Source of the DNA: Pantoea sp. Eser
GTDB taxonomy: Bacteria; Pseudomonadota; Gammaproteobacteria; Enterobacterales; Enterobacteriaceae
Assembly (NCBI GenBank): GCA_009830035.1
Contig: SZZY01000001.1
Location: 186,001 to 250,000 of the forward strand
Length of the DNA: 64,000 nucleotides
Direction: 5' to 3'
The number at the start of each line of letters is the position of its first letter. Within the stretch, counting starts at the first letter, position 1. Shown here in pieces: positions 30,610-40,911 of this stretch. The notes beneath the pieces are model-generated. The model saw only the letters and a list, made by a program, of their open reading frames with translations, was not told where the DNA came from and did no database searches. The translations under genes and the position numbers were made by a program.

Positions 30610-31128
30610 ATGTCTGCGTTAAGCAGAATTGCATATATGGGCTAAACATTAGCCCATAGCAGATTTGTTACTGACATACAATGCAGTTAATACGGATTAA
30701 TCCTGGCGTGATGGCTGCTCATTTTTAACACTATAGAGCGTTGGAATAGAGCGTTGGAAGATGGCATGAACAGACGCAAGGCGTAGTGATGATGGCGCTA
30801 CTATGTTGTTTTGCCAATGATTACCTTACCTGAATCGCATCATGATCATTGTTTAGCTCAACTTAAGTTTTGCCCGGCACAATGAAAGAATAGGCATATT
30901 ATTTTTGCCGCACAAATTGTACTATTTGCGGTGGTCTCAGAACCCGTATGCGGTTGAATAAAATATCATCAGCGTACTGACAAGTTAACCTGTGAAAGCA
31001 TGATTGCTATCACATAGCATATTGGTTGCTGCAAGCCAAGGGCGGTAGCGTGGCTGTTTATTCATACTGAATAAAAATTGGCCCACTTTATATGCAATAG
31101 CATGTTTATATTTGTTAGAGGATGTGGA
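30610..31128 (+). other. Long leader region upstream of the O-antigen operon
   Basis: About 520 AT-rich bases with no convincing ORF, between the galE terminator and manC. It contains an ops/JUMPStart element about 77 bases before the manC ATG, so most of it is probably promoter region and untranslated leader of the manC-wbd operon. No specific operator was recognised. Confidence 0.65.
31014..31056 (+). promoter_or_regulatory. Second JUMPStart/ops element, before manC
   Basis: The ops core GGCGGTAGCGTG is at 31041-31052, preceded by ATTGGTTGCTGCAAGCCAA. This repeats the arrangement of the element before amsG (both contain GCCAAGGGCGGTAGCGTG). It indicates that the O-antigen operon is, or was, an independent RfaH-dependent transcript. 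Confidence 0.88.
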
Positions 31129-32545
31129 ATGTTACTTCCCGTAATCATGGCCGGAGGAACCGGCAGCCGCTATGGCCCCTTTCCCGCGAACTTTATCCTA
31201 AACAGTTTATCTGCCTGCACGGTGAGCACTCCATGCTGCAGGAGACAGTTAACCGTCTGACGGGCATTGAAGCCCGTGCACCGATGGTAATTTGCAACGA
31301 AGAGCATCGTTTTCTGGTAGCCGAGCAGTTGCGACAAATTAACAAGCTGTCTCATAACATTATTCTTGAGCCGGTCGGGCGCAACACTGCACCGGCCATT
31401 GCGCTTGCCGCTCTTAATGCTGTGGAGCAGGGCGATGATCCAGTGCTGCTGGTGCTGGCCGCGGATCACGTTATTGAAGATCGTGCTGCCTTCCATCAGG
31501 CGATCAAGGTGGCGACCGCGCATGCTAAACAGGGCAAGCTGGTCACCTTTGGCATCGTGCCGACCGGCCCGGAAACCGGATACGGTTATATCCAGCGTGG
31601 TGAAGCACTGCCAGGTGCTGAGAACGGCCCATACCAGGTCCAGCGCTTTGTCGAAAAGCCGAACCAGAGCACTGCTGAGGAGTACCTCGAATCCGGTGGG
31701 TATTACTGGAACAGCGGCATGTTTATGTTCCGCGCGAAGCGCTATCTGCAGGAACTCGAGAAATTCCGGCCGAATATCCTTGAAGCATGTCGTCGTGCGA
31801 TGGCAAATGTGAAGGAAGGCAATGACTTTATCAGCATTGATAAAGACGATTTCATCGCTTGCCCGGACGAGTCAGTTGACTATGCGGTAATGGAGCAAAC
31901 TAATGCTGCTGTGGTGGTTCCGCTAGCGGCTGGATGGAGCGACGTCGGTTCCTGGTCCGCGCTATGGGAGGTGAACGATAAAGATAGTTACGGTAATTCC
32001 CTGAAAGGCGATACCTTCCTGCACAATACTAAAAACTGTTATATCAACAGTGAAGACCGGCTGGTCGCGGCAATCGGGGTGGAAAACCTGGCGATTGTGA
32101 ACACCAAGGATGCCGTGCTGGTAGCGCATAAAGATCAGGTGCAGGATGTGAAGCGTGTGGTTGAATTTTCGAAAGGCGAATGCCGCAGCGAATATCGTCG
32201 TCATCGTGAAACCTACTGGCCATTGGGACGCTGTGATCTGGTGGTGAACACCGGTCGATTTAACGTCAACCGTATCACCGTAAAACTAGGTGAAGCCTTT
32301 GAGCTGCAGATGCACTATCACCGCACTGAGCACTGGGTCATCCTCTATCCGGTACCGCGAAAGTGACCATCCAGGATAAGACCCTGCTGCTGACCGAGAA
32401 TCAGTCAAGCTTTATCCCAATTGGTCATCCACATACCTTAGAAAACCCAGGCAAAATTCCATTAGAGCTGTTGGAAATCCAGTCGGGATCCTATCTTGGC
32501 GATGACGACCTCATTTTGATTAAACAACAGTTTGCAAGTAAGTAA
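31129..32545 (+). pseudogene. manC: manC, mannose-1-phosphate guanylyltransferase, two frameshifts
   Basis: Makes GDP-mannose for the mannan O-antigen; many relatives also carry the isomerase domain. The start MLLPVIMAGGTGSR has its ATG at 31129 after AGAGGA. A base is missing at about 31171 (CGCTATGGCCC for CGCCTATGGCCC), so the LWPLSRELYPKQF signature lies in the next frame. That frame continues open through NEEHRFLVAEQLRQ, LEPVGRNTAPAIALAAL, FVEKPNQSTAEEYL and GWSDVGSWSALWE to EHWV near 32340. A second frame change then puts the cupin end (VTIQDKTLLLTENQ, IPIGHPHTLENPGKIPLELL) in a third frame to 32545. The normally conserved YRPWG region reads YWPLG, another sign of drift. Confidence 0.92.
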
Positions 32546-32559
32546 GGACAGAAAAGATC

Positions 32560-33943
32560 ATGGCAGCACTGACCTGTTTTTAAGCTTATGACATCCGTGG
32601 TGAGCTGGATAATGAACTCAACGACGATATTGCTTACCGTATCGGTCGCGCATATGGCGAGTTTATCCGTCCTAAGACCATTGTAGTGGGTGGCGATGTT
32701 CGTGAGACCAGCGAAACACTGAAGCTGGCGCTGGCAAATGGACTGAGAGATGCGGGTACCGATGTGCTTGAAATCGGTATGAGCGGAACGGAAGAGATCT
32801 ACTTTGCGACTTTTCATTTAGGGATTGATGGCGGCATTGAAGTTACCGCCAGCCATAATCCGATGAACTATAACGGCATGAAATTAGTGCCGGAAGGCGC
32901 GCATCCAATCAGCGGAGATACCGGTCTGCGTGATGTCTAGCGACTGGCTGAAGCCAATGATTTTGCTCCGGTCGATGAGAGCAAACGCGGCAGCTATAAG
33001 CAGATCTAAGTTTTAGATGCCTATGTTGATCATCTGATGGGCTACATCGACCTGAATAACTTCACTAAACCGATGAAGCTGGTGATCAACTCAGGTAATG
33101 GGGCTGCCGGCCACGTCATTGACGAGATTGAAAAGCGTTTCCAACAGGCTAATGCACCCGTCACCTTTATCAAAGTGCATCATCGGGCAGACGGAACTTT
33201 CCCGAACGGTATTCCTAATCCATTACTACCGGAATGCCGTAAAGATACGTCTGATGCGGTAAGTGAGCATCAGGCTGACATGGGGATTGCGTTTGACGGT
33301 GACTTTGATCGTTGCTTCCTGTTCGATGAGAATGCTGAGTTTATCGAAGGTTATTATATCGTTGGGCTGTTAGCCGAGGCATTCCTTAAAAACGAGCCTG
33401 GCGCAAAAATCATCCATGACCCGCATCTGACCTGGAACACCATTGATGTGGTAACCAAAGAGGGCGGCATTCCGGTGATGTCAAAGACCAGACACGCTTT
33501 CATCAAAGAACGCATGCGTGAAGAAGATGCGGTCTATGGCGGTGAGATGAGCGCGCACCACTACTTCCGTGACTTTGCTTATTGTGATGGCGGCATGATC
33601 CCTTGGTTATTAATAGCGGAATTAATTCAAACAGAAGGAAAAAGCTTACAACTGCTGGTTAAATAACGTATGTGATTATATCCAGCATCTGGGGAAATAA
33701 ATAGAAAGATTGATAATGCTGCATTTATAATTGATGCAATTGAAAAAATATACAGATAAAGCATTAAGCATTAATAAAACAGATGGCCTCAGCATGGAAT
33801 TTGAAAACTGGCGCTTCAAAATCAGAACTTCTAATACAGAGCCATTAATAAGATTAAATTTCGAAAGCTCTGAAAGAATAGCGCTTATGACGGATAAGAC
33901 TAACGAAGTTTTGGCGTTTCTTGACAATGGTGGATGTGCCTAA
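32560..33943 (+). pseudogene. manB: manB (cpsG), phosphomannomutase, three stops and a frameshift
   Basis: Converts mannose-6-phosphate to mannose-1-phosphate for GDP-mannose synthesis; about 456 residues normally. The ATG at 32560 starts MAALTCF, then TAA at 32581-32583 replaces a Lys of TCFKAYDIRG. The frame continues with the phosphoserine loop [15 protein letters not shown]. It hits TAG at 32938-32940 (LRDVQRL, Gln) and TAA at 33007-33009 (KQISVLDAY). The metal loop [13 protein letters not shown] and the [13 protein letters not shown] region are preserved. After GKSLQLLV further stops follow at 33664-33678, and a one-base change near 33745 puts the tail (YTDKALSINKTDGLSMEF, IRTSNTEPLIRLN) in another frame. 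Five or more lesions make it clearly dead. Confidence 0.93.
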
Positions 33944-33944
33944 T

Positions 33945-34724
33945 ATGTTAAAAACTATCTATCATTACCGCGGTTTTATTATTTGCAGTATCAAGCGGGA
34001 CTTTCAGTCTCGCTATCAAACAAGCATGCTAGGTGCCTTGTGGTTAGTTCTTCAACCCTTAGCTATGATTTTAGTCTACACATTAGTTTTTTCTCAGGTT
34101 ATGAAAGCAAGGATGTCAGATAGTACTGGCTCCTTTGCCTATAGTATTTATCTGTGTTCCGGTGTATTAACATGGGGGTTATTTACTGAAATACTGGATA
34201 AGAGTCGGGGTGTGTTTATTAATAATGCAAACCTGATAAAGAAAATCAGCTTCCCTAAAATTTGTCTACCGATAATCGTTATCGCTTCAGCAATACTAAA
34301 ATTTTTAATAATATTCTCGCTATTTATTATATTCCTCATTTTCACAGGGAATTTCCCCGGATGGCTCATTCTTTCAATGATACCAGTTATTTTGATTCAG
34401 ATCACATTTGCTGCTGGGCTCGGAATGATTTTCGGCGTGATGAATGTTTTCTTTCGTGATGTGGGGCAATTTGTTGGCGTGTTATTACAGTTTTGGTTTA
34501 CGCCTATTGTTTATGTCTTAAATTCCCTACCGCGATGGGCACATAAAATCCTTATGTACAATCCATTAGCTAGGCTTATGCAGTCTTATCAGGGTATTTT
34601 TGCTTACCATAAAATGCCAGATTGGGTGTCATTAATGCCTGTAGTAGGCCTGGCAATAGTTTTTTGTATTTATGGCTTTGTTTTATTCAGAAGGCATGCG
34701 GCTGAAATGGTGGATGAACTCTGA
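33945..34724 (+). CDS. wzm: wzm, O-antigen ABC transporter permease
   Basis: Inner-membrane subunit of the ABC-2 exporter that moves the finished lipid-linked O-polysaccharide to the periplasm. The chosen start is the ATG at 33945 (MLKTIYHYRGFI), two bases after the manB stop; this gives 259 residues, close to the E. coli O8/O9 protein (261). Landmarks: SRYQTSMLGALWLVLQPLAM, TGSFAYSIYLCSGVLTWGLF, NNANLIKKISFPKICLPI and VFFRDVGQFVGVLLQFWFTPIVYV. About six membrane helices. Related proteins have QFWFWFTPIVY, so two residues may be missing in frame at 34490-34500. The stop overlaps the wzt start (TGATG). The reading frame is open, but base composition is AT-rich, unlike the housekeeping flanks. 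Confidence 0.88.
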   Translation: MLKTIYHYRGFIICSIKRDFQSRYQTSMLGALWLVLQPLAMILVYTLVFSQVMKARMSDSTGSFAYSIYLCSGVLTWGLFTEILDKSRGVFINNANLIKKISFPKICLPIIVIASAILKFLIIFSLFIIFLIFTGNFPGWLILSMIPVILIQITFAAGLGMIFGVMNVFFRDVGQFVGVLLQFWFTPIVYVLNSLPRWAHKILMYNPLARLMQSYQGIFAYHKMPDWVSLMPVVGLAIVFCIYGFVLFRRHAAEMVDEL

Positions 34725-35941
34725 TGACTCATATATATGTAACTGGCGTAAGTAAAGCATACAAAATTTATCAGAAGAAAACAGATAGATTAATTGAATG
34801 GCTCGTGCTGATGATTCAAAGAAGGCATAAAGAAAAATGGATTCTGAAAGATATTAACTTCAAAATTAATGAAGGAGAGACAGTAGGTATTATCGGAGTA
34901 AATGGTGCCGGGAAAAGTACTTTACTAAAATTGGTTACTGGTACTGCCAGGGCGACTACAAGAACAATAGATATTTCAGGTCGTGTTGCTGCTATGCTTG
35001 AATTGGGCATGGGATTTCACAGTGATTTTACTGGCCGCCAAAATGTGTATATGTCAGGACAACTGTTAGGCTATACAATTGATCAGCTAAATGCGTCGAT
35101 GCCAGAAATTGAATCATTTGCTGAAATAGGCGACTACATTGACCAGCCGGTACGTGTTTATTCTAGTAGAATGCAAGTTCGCTTGGCTTTCAGTGTTGCT
35201 ACTGCTATCAGACCAGATATATTGATCATCGATGAAGCTCTTTCAGTCGGAGATGCCTATTTTCAGCATAAAAGCTTCGAGCGTATACGTGAATTTAGAC
35301 GTAAGGGTACAACGCTATTACTAGTTTCACATGACAAGCAGGCTATTCAGAGTATTTGTGACCGGGCAATCCTTCTAAGTAAAGGTGAGGTAGCAATGGA
35401 AGGAGAACCTGAATCAGTGATGGATTATTACAATGCTCTACTTGCAGATAAAGATAAAAAATATATAAAAGTAAGTAATGCTGATGGGAAAAAAGCTACT
35501 CTTTTGGGAACCGGAGAAGCGCGAATAAGTCGTCTTGGTCTATTTAATGCAGAGTCAGAGTCGATAGAAAATGTTCAGGTAGGGCAGGTTATCACTTTAA
35601 AGGTTGCAATCAAGATAGAACAACCGATTGAAGAATTAGTTGTGGGGTATGCGATCAAAGATCGTTTAGGACAACCCGTTTTTAATACCAATACACATCA
35701 TTTGAAAAGGGTATTAAACAACCTTCCGGCCGGGAAAAAACTAGAATATAACTTTGAATTTCCAGCAAATTTGGGCGTGGGTTCGTATTCAATCGCGGTG
35801 GCATTACATTCCTCGGACACTCATGTGGCGAGAAATTATGAGTGGCGCGATTTGGCCTTGGTATTTACAGGGATAAATCCCAGCAAGCAACCATTTATAG
35901 GTGTATCCTGGATGCCACCTACACTGGAGATTAAAGAGTGA
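34724..35941 (+). CDS. wzt: wzt, O-antigen ABC transporter ATPase with C-terminal glycan-recognition domain
   Basis: ATP-binding subunit of the O-polysaccharide exporter, 405 residues. The nucleotide-binding domain has Walker A GVNGAGKST near residue 59, Walker B ILIIDEALSVGD and the H-loop LVSHD. A linker and a beta-sandwich C-terminal domain (about 260-405) follow; in O8/O9-type systems this domain recognises the terminal methyl cap. The ABC signature reads YSSRMQVRLAFS, whereas Wzt proteins have YSSGMQVRLAFS: the signature Gly codon is AGA (Arg) instead of GGA. This Gly contacts ATP in the dimer, so the protein is probably inactive although the frame is open. It overlaps the next gene by 4 bases. 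Confidence 0.88.
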   Translation: MTHIYVTGVSKAYKIYQKKTDRLIEWLVLMIQRRHKEKWILKDINFKINEGETVGIIGVNGAGKSTLLKLVTGTARATTRTIDISGRVAAMLELGMGFHSDFTGRQNVYMSGQLLGYTIDQLNASMPEIESFAEIGDYIDQPVRVYSSRMQVRLAFSVATAIRPDILIIDEALSVGDAYFQHKSFERIREFRRKGTTLLLVSHDKQAIQSICDRAILLSKGEVAMEGEPESVMDYYNALLADKDKKYIKVSNADGKKATLLGTGEARISRLGLFNAESESIENVQVGQVITLKVAIKIEQPIEELVVGYAIKDRLGQPVFNTNTHHLKRVLNNLPAGKKLEYNFEFPANLGVGSYSIAVALHSSDTHVARNYEWRDLALVFTGINPSKQPFIGVSWMPPTLEIKE

Positions 35942-37220
35942 GTGATAATTTTTACCGAGCATTTGAAGATAAGCACCGTGGAAAAACTGAAGACATACGT
36001 CAAAGATTAACTGTATATTTGCCATTAGTAAGGGAGTTGGATTTATTTTACCCTGAATCTATTATTGTTGATGTTGGTTGCGGTCGAGGAGGATGGTTAA
36101 AACTATTGCGCGATAAAGACATTCAGGGTCTTGGCGTAGATCTTAGTGAAGGAATGCTTGCTGAAGCGCGCAAAGATGGGTTAACAGTTGAACTTGAAGA
36201 TTGTATTGAATTCCTTAAAAAGCAGGCAGATGATAGTTTAATTGCTGTAACTGTTTTTCATATTGTTGAACACTTACCTTTTGATCTCGTTCATACATTA
36301 GTAATTGAAGCGCAGCGAGCCTTGAAGCCTCGCGGGTTATTAATTCTCGAAACACCTAATCCAGAAAATATCAGCGTTGGAAGTTGTTCATTTTATATGG
36401 ACCCTACTCATCAAAACCCGTTGCCACCGGACTTATTGAAATTTTTACCGGATTATTATGGTTTCCAAAGAACTCTTGTCGTCAGGTTTCAAGAGAGTCC
36501 TAATGTAAAAGACGAGGCAGGAAAAATTACATTAACAGATGTCTTGAAAGGTGTAAGCCCAGACTATAGCATAGTGGCGCAAAAAAAGGACCTCAGGATT
36601 TATTTTCAGCCTTCAACGAATTTTATGTAAAAAAATAGGTGTTACATTAGACGAATTAGCTGATAGGTATGACTACACATTAGTTGAGAAAATTGAAAAT
36701 ATTGAAAATTCGAATGCTGAAAATTTCGAATCCCTACAAAATCAATTGGATTCTCTCTTTAATATTTACGAAAAGATCGAGAATATAAATAATGATTTGA
36801 TTAGACATAATCAAAACCTGGAAGACCGTTTATCGCTAGTTTATAAAAATAACTCATGGCGGTTAACCTCTCCTTTGCGCCGCAGTGCCGACCTGATAAA
36901 GAGGGGCGACTTGGCGCGGAAAAAGGCATGAAGTATTTAATCAAAGCATTGTTGCGAAAATTATTCAATCGACTATTGGTGCTTTCCGGTAAATATCCTC
37001 ATGCTAAAGGTACTGCTCTGAATATAATGCGCCAAAAATAGGTATATATAATTTGGTGCGTAAGCTTTATTCGAAAAGTATGTTTTTGTCAGGTGGGGCT
37101 TTACCGGATAACCTCATTTCAAATCCTATAACGCATTATAATAATATTCCTAACCGAGCAAAGAAAATATTTGAAGATCTTCATGATGCAGAAGTTGAAA
37201 GTGATAAAGGGATTAAATGA
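35938..37220 (+). pseudogene. O-antigen chain-terminating methyltransferase (wbdD position), frameshifted
   Basis: SAM-dependent methyltransferase followed by a coiled coil, in the position held by wbdD in E. coli O8/O9 loci, where the enzyme caps the mannan and sets its length. The catalytic domain (residues 1-220) has the SAM motif IIVDVGCGRGGWL, a VDLSEGMLAEA acidic turn, VFHIVEHLPFDLVH and ILETPNPENISVGSCSFY. The long frame ends at 36630. A frame change near 36615-36640 leads to KKIGVTLDELADRYDYTL and a heptad-rich stretch (VEKIENIENSNAENFESLQN and onwards), then NNSWRLTSPLRRSADLIKRG. More frame breaks occur near 36930 and 37040. The last readable frame ends SDKGIK at 37220, overlapping wbdA. 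Its catalytic domain differs from E. coli WbdD, so no symbol is given. Confidence 0.75.
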
Positions 37221-40200
37221 TGAGAATTATTATTGATTTGCGGGGTGCGTAAACTGAAAGTAAATACCGGGGTATCGGGCGCTACTCTTTATCTATAACT
37301 AAGGCTATTCTGCGCAATAATAAAACGCATGAGTTTTTTGTGTTACTGAATGCTAATTTCAGTGATACTATTCCTGAAATCAAAGATACGTTGTCAGGGC
37401 TTATTCCTGAGAAGAATATTATAGTTTGCAAACTTCCTGCAACTTTAAAAGCCTGCGATGAAGAGAATGAATGGCGTAGGGCTGCAGCAAGTCTTATTCG
37501 TGAAGAAATGATTCGTTCTTTTGCTGCAGATATCGTTTTTATCACAAGTCTTTTTGAAGGACATATTGATGATGCAGTAATTACTATAAAATCGCTGCGG
37601 AGCAAAACTAAAGTTTTTGTTCTTCATCATGATTTGATTCCGCTTGTAAATTAAAAAATATATCTACACGACCAAAGGCTTCGTTCCTTTTTTTTAAATA
37701 AAATAGATAACCTCAAAAACGCAGATGTGATTCTCACCAACTCAGATTACACTGCTAAAGAAGCCCAAATATATCTAACTGATACCTAGGCTCGTATTGC
37801 ATCAATATCATCAGCAACAGAAGAAGAAGGGCATGATAAAAAAATAAATGATATTGATCATAATTATATAAAGAATAAATTTTCTCTTAGCAAAGACGTT
37901 ATTCTTTATGCGCCAGGAGGCTTTGATAAGCGTAAGAATTTTGAAAGATTAATTGTTGCATTTTCCCAGATTAACAGCGATTTGCGATATAATAAACAAC
38001 TTGTCATTGTAAGTAAGTTGAACAGTGGAGATCGCCTCTATCTGGCGAACATAATGAAAAATGCAGGTCTTACTAAGAAAGATGTCATATCAACAGGATA
38101 CGTCAGCGATGATGAACTAATACTTTTTTATCGTCACTGTTTCTTATTCGTCTTTGCCTCTGAACATGAAGGTTTTGGTCTGCCTATTTTAGAAGCTGTG
38201 AAATGTGGTGCTGCAACTATTGGCTCAAATGTAACAAGCATTTCTGAAGTTATAGGGCTTGAAGAAGCGCTATTTGATCCATTTTCGGTAGAATCAATAA
38301 AAAATAAAATTATTGACGTTCTTGTCGACGAAGACTTGCGGAACAAATTAAAATCTCACTCTATAAGGCAGTCGACGAAATTCTCATGGGATCTCACTGC
38401 TCAAAAAGCTCTTAACGAATTTTCACGTTCTGTAGAAAATTTAATTTCAGATGACAACCATAAAGATGAGATCAAATCGTCATTAGTAATTGAAAAATTA
38501 AAAAATAGATACCAAAGTCAGACCATCGCAGCAAGAACTTATGAGCGTTGCTGAAGCATTAGATAGGAACATCAAGTTAGCCGAAATTACGCAGACTTTA
38601 GAAAAGCAGCTTGAGTGGCGTATCGATGGTCCTTTTGATTCCTCTTATAGTCTTGCCTTAGCTAATCGGCAATTTGCCCGGGCTTTGAATGAAGAAAATA
38701 CAGCTGCATTATTAAATTCCACAGAAGGTCCGGGAGATTTTGAACCTGATGCTACTTTTATGCATAAAAATAGCAACGCTGATTTATTCAGTTGGAATAG
38801 AAAAGCACAACAATCACTAACAGCAAAGGTCTCTGTCCAATCCAGAAATATTTACCCGCCTCGTGTGACTGAGATGAATGCAAATGTTAAACTTCTTCAT
38901 TGCTACGCTTGGGAATAGACAGGTTATTCACTTGAGTGGATTCACAATTTTAATAATGAACTCGATGCTGTTTTATGCACGTCACATCACGTTAAAAAAT
39001 ACTGCTTGATAACGGATTGCGCCTCCCTGCATTTGTAACGGGTAATGGATGTGATCACTGGGAGAGTATCAATTCAGTTCATTATGATATTGTGAAGGTA
39101 AATTCTTTCCGCTTTTTACATGTTTCATCATGCTTTCCGCGCAAAGGTGCAGATGCAATGCTGAAAGCATACGGAAAAGCATTCAATCTTAGCGATGATG
39201 TCACTCTAATAATCAAAACTTTCAATAACCCGCATAATACCATTAAGCAAAGTCTTGATGCTTTGAAAAAAGACAATGTGAATTTCTCACGTAATAATAA
39301 TTGAAGAAGATCTTGATGAGTCGCTTTTAAAAAGCATTTATGAACAATGTGACGTATTGGTCGCTCCCAGCTGTGCTGAAGGATTTGGCTTACCCATTGC
39401 TGAAGCTATGTTGAGCGGCCTGCCTGCTATCGTTACTAACTGGAGTGGCCGGAGAGATTTCTGCGATGCAACGAATAGCTGGTTAGTAGATTATACTTAC
39501 GCGCACGCCAAAACACATTTTTCTCTTTACTCTTCTGCATGGGTTGATGTAAGTATTGATGACCTGGCTCTGAAAATGAAATTTGCTTTTGAAACTCCAC
39601 CTGAAGACCGCCGTCAAATGGCCGAAAAAGGTCGTAGCCGTATTCTTTCTGACTTTACTGGTCTTCCGTAGCAAAACGTTCTATTGCCTCGCTTAAAGCT
39701 CTACAGGCTAACTTATGGGAATGCAATCAGCAAGCAAGAATTGGTTGGGTTACTACGTGGAATACAAAATGCGGGATCGCTACCTATTCTCAACATTTGG
39801 TTAATAGTATGCTTGGTCAGTATTCCATGATCTTTTCACCAAACGGGCAGGAAGTCATTGATAAACAAAATGATGAAAGTATCCGAACATGGTGTGTAGG
39901 GAAAGAAGAAAATAACTTAGATGTTATTGTTAAGCATGTTGAGCATGCACAGTTGAATACCGTAATTATTCAGTTTAATTATGGTTTCTTTAATCATTCA
40001 GAACTCTCAGCTTTCATTCTGGAATTAAAAGCAAAAAATATTATTTTTATAATGACGTTACATTCTACCGTTGCTCCTGATAAGAGCCCTGTCGAAAATT
40101 TCAAGCTTTTCCATATATTGGAAGCTTTACGTATTTGTGACAGGCTATTGGTTCATTCGTTCGCTGATTTGAATCGATTAAAGGAATTAGGATTGGAAGA

Positions 40201-40879
40201 TAATGTCACCCTTTTTCCACATGGAGTTCTTCGTAATGACATAGCCCCGACTATTTCTCATGTGATAGAGGGAATACCTTTAATAGCAAGCTATGGATTC
40301 TGCTTACCCCATAAAGGATTAATCGAAATCGTGCAAGCGATTAAAATCTTGCGTGACAATAACACGTCGGTGAAAATTAGACTGGTTAATGCTGAATTTC
40401 CTGTGGCTGGATCTCATGACCTAGTCAATACATTAAAGCAGTTCGTTATTGAACAGAGGCTTACAGATTTAGTTGAATTCCATAATGATTTTCTAACTGA
40501 TGAGGAGAGTCTGAGGTTTCTTTCTGACGCTGATTTGCTGTTATTTGCCTATCAAAACACAGGTGAGTCTGCCAGCGGTGCAGTAAGGTACGGTATGGCT
40601 ACTGCAAAACCAGTAATGGTTACGCCAATACCAATTTTTGATGATCTAGGGGTAGGGGACGCTGTTTTTAAATTTGAAGGGTTTACCGCTGATATTATTG
40701 CAAAATATATCATGGAAACGCTTAAAGATATCGCGAGTAAAAGTGAAAATTCACTAAAAGTTAAAGCTGCAGCTGACGGGTGGCGCGCACAGCATGACTA
40801 CTAGTCTATCGGCCTCAGGCTTGATAATCTCTGTACAGGATTGGTACGAAATCTGGCAATCAAAGATGGGCGTCAATAA
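37220..40879 (+). pseudogene. wbdA: wbdA-like multidomain mannosyltransferase, nine lesions
   Basis: Polymerising mannosyltransferase with tandem GT4 modules. The total of about 1,220 codons suggests three modules, as I recall for the E. coli O8-type enzyme. Module 1: MRIIIDL...RGIGRYSLSITKAIL, NEWRRAAASLIREEM, EHEGFGLPILEAVKCG. Module 2: GPFDSSYSLALANRQFARAL, LHVSSCFPRKGADAML, CAEGFGLPIAEAMLSGLPA. Module 3: WVTTWNTKCGIATYSQHLV, LFPHGVLRND, YGFCLPHKGLIEIVQAIK. Stops: TAA 37250, TAA 37652, TAG 37787, TAG near 38916 and TAG 40802, several at probable Gln codons. Frameshifts: near 38540, 39000 (short A run), 39285 and 39660. It starts within the ATGATG overlap with the preceding gene. A mannan backbone cannot be made. 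Confidence 0.85.
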
Positions 40880-40911
40880 AAAATGGCCACCTATAGGGCC
40901 TTGAGGAAATT

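Noticed and set aside
36746..37041. Two separate small coiled-coil genes
   Set aside because: They join, with frame corrections, into the C-terminal part of the preceding methyltransferase gene.
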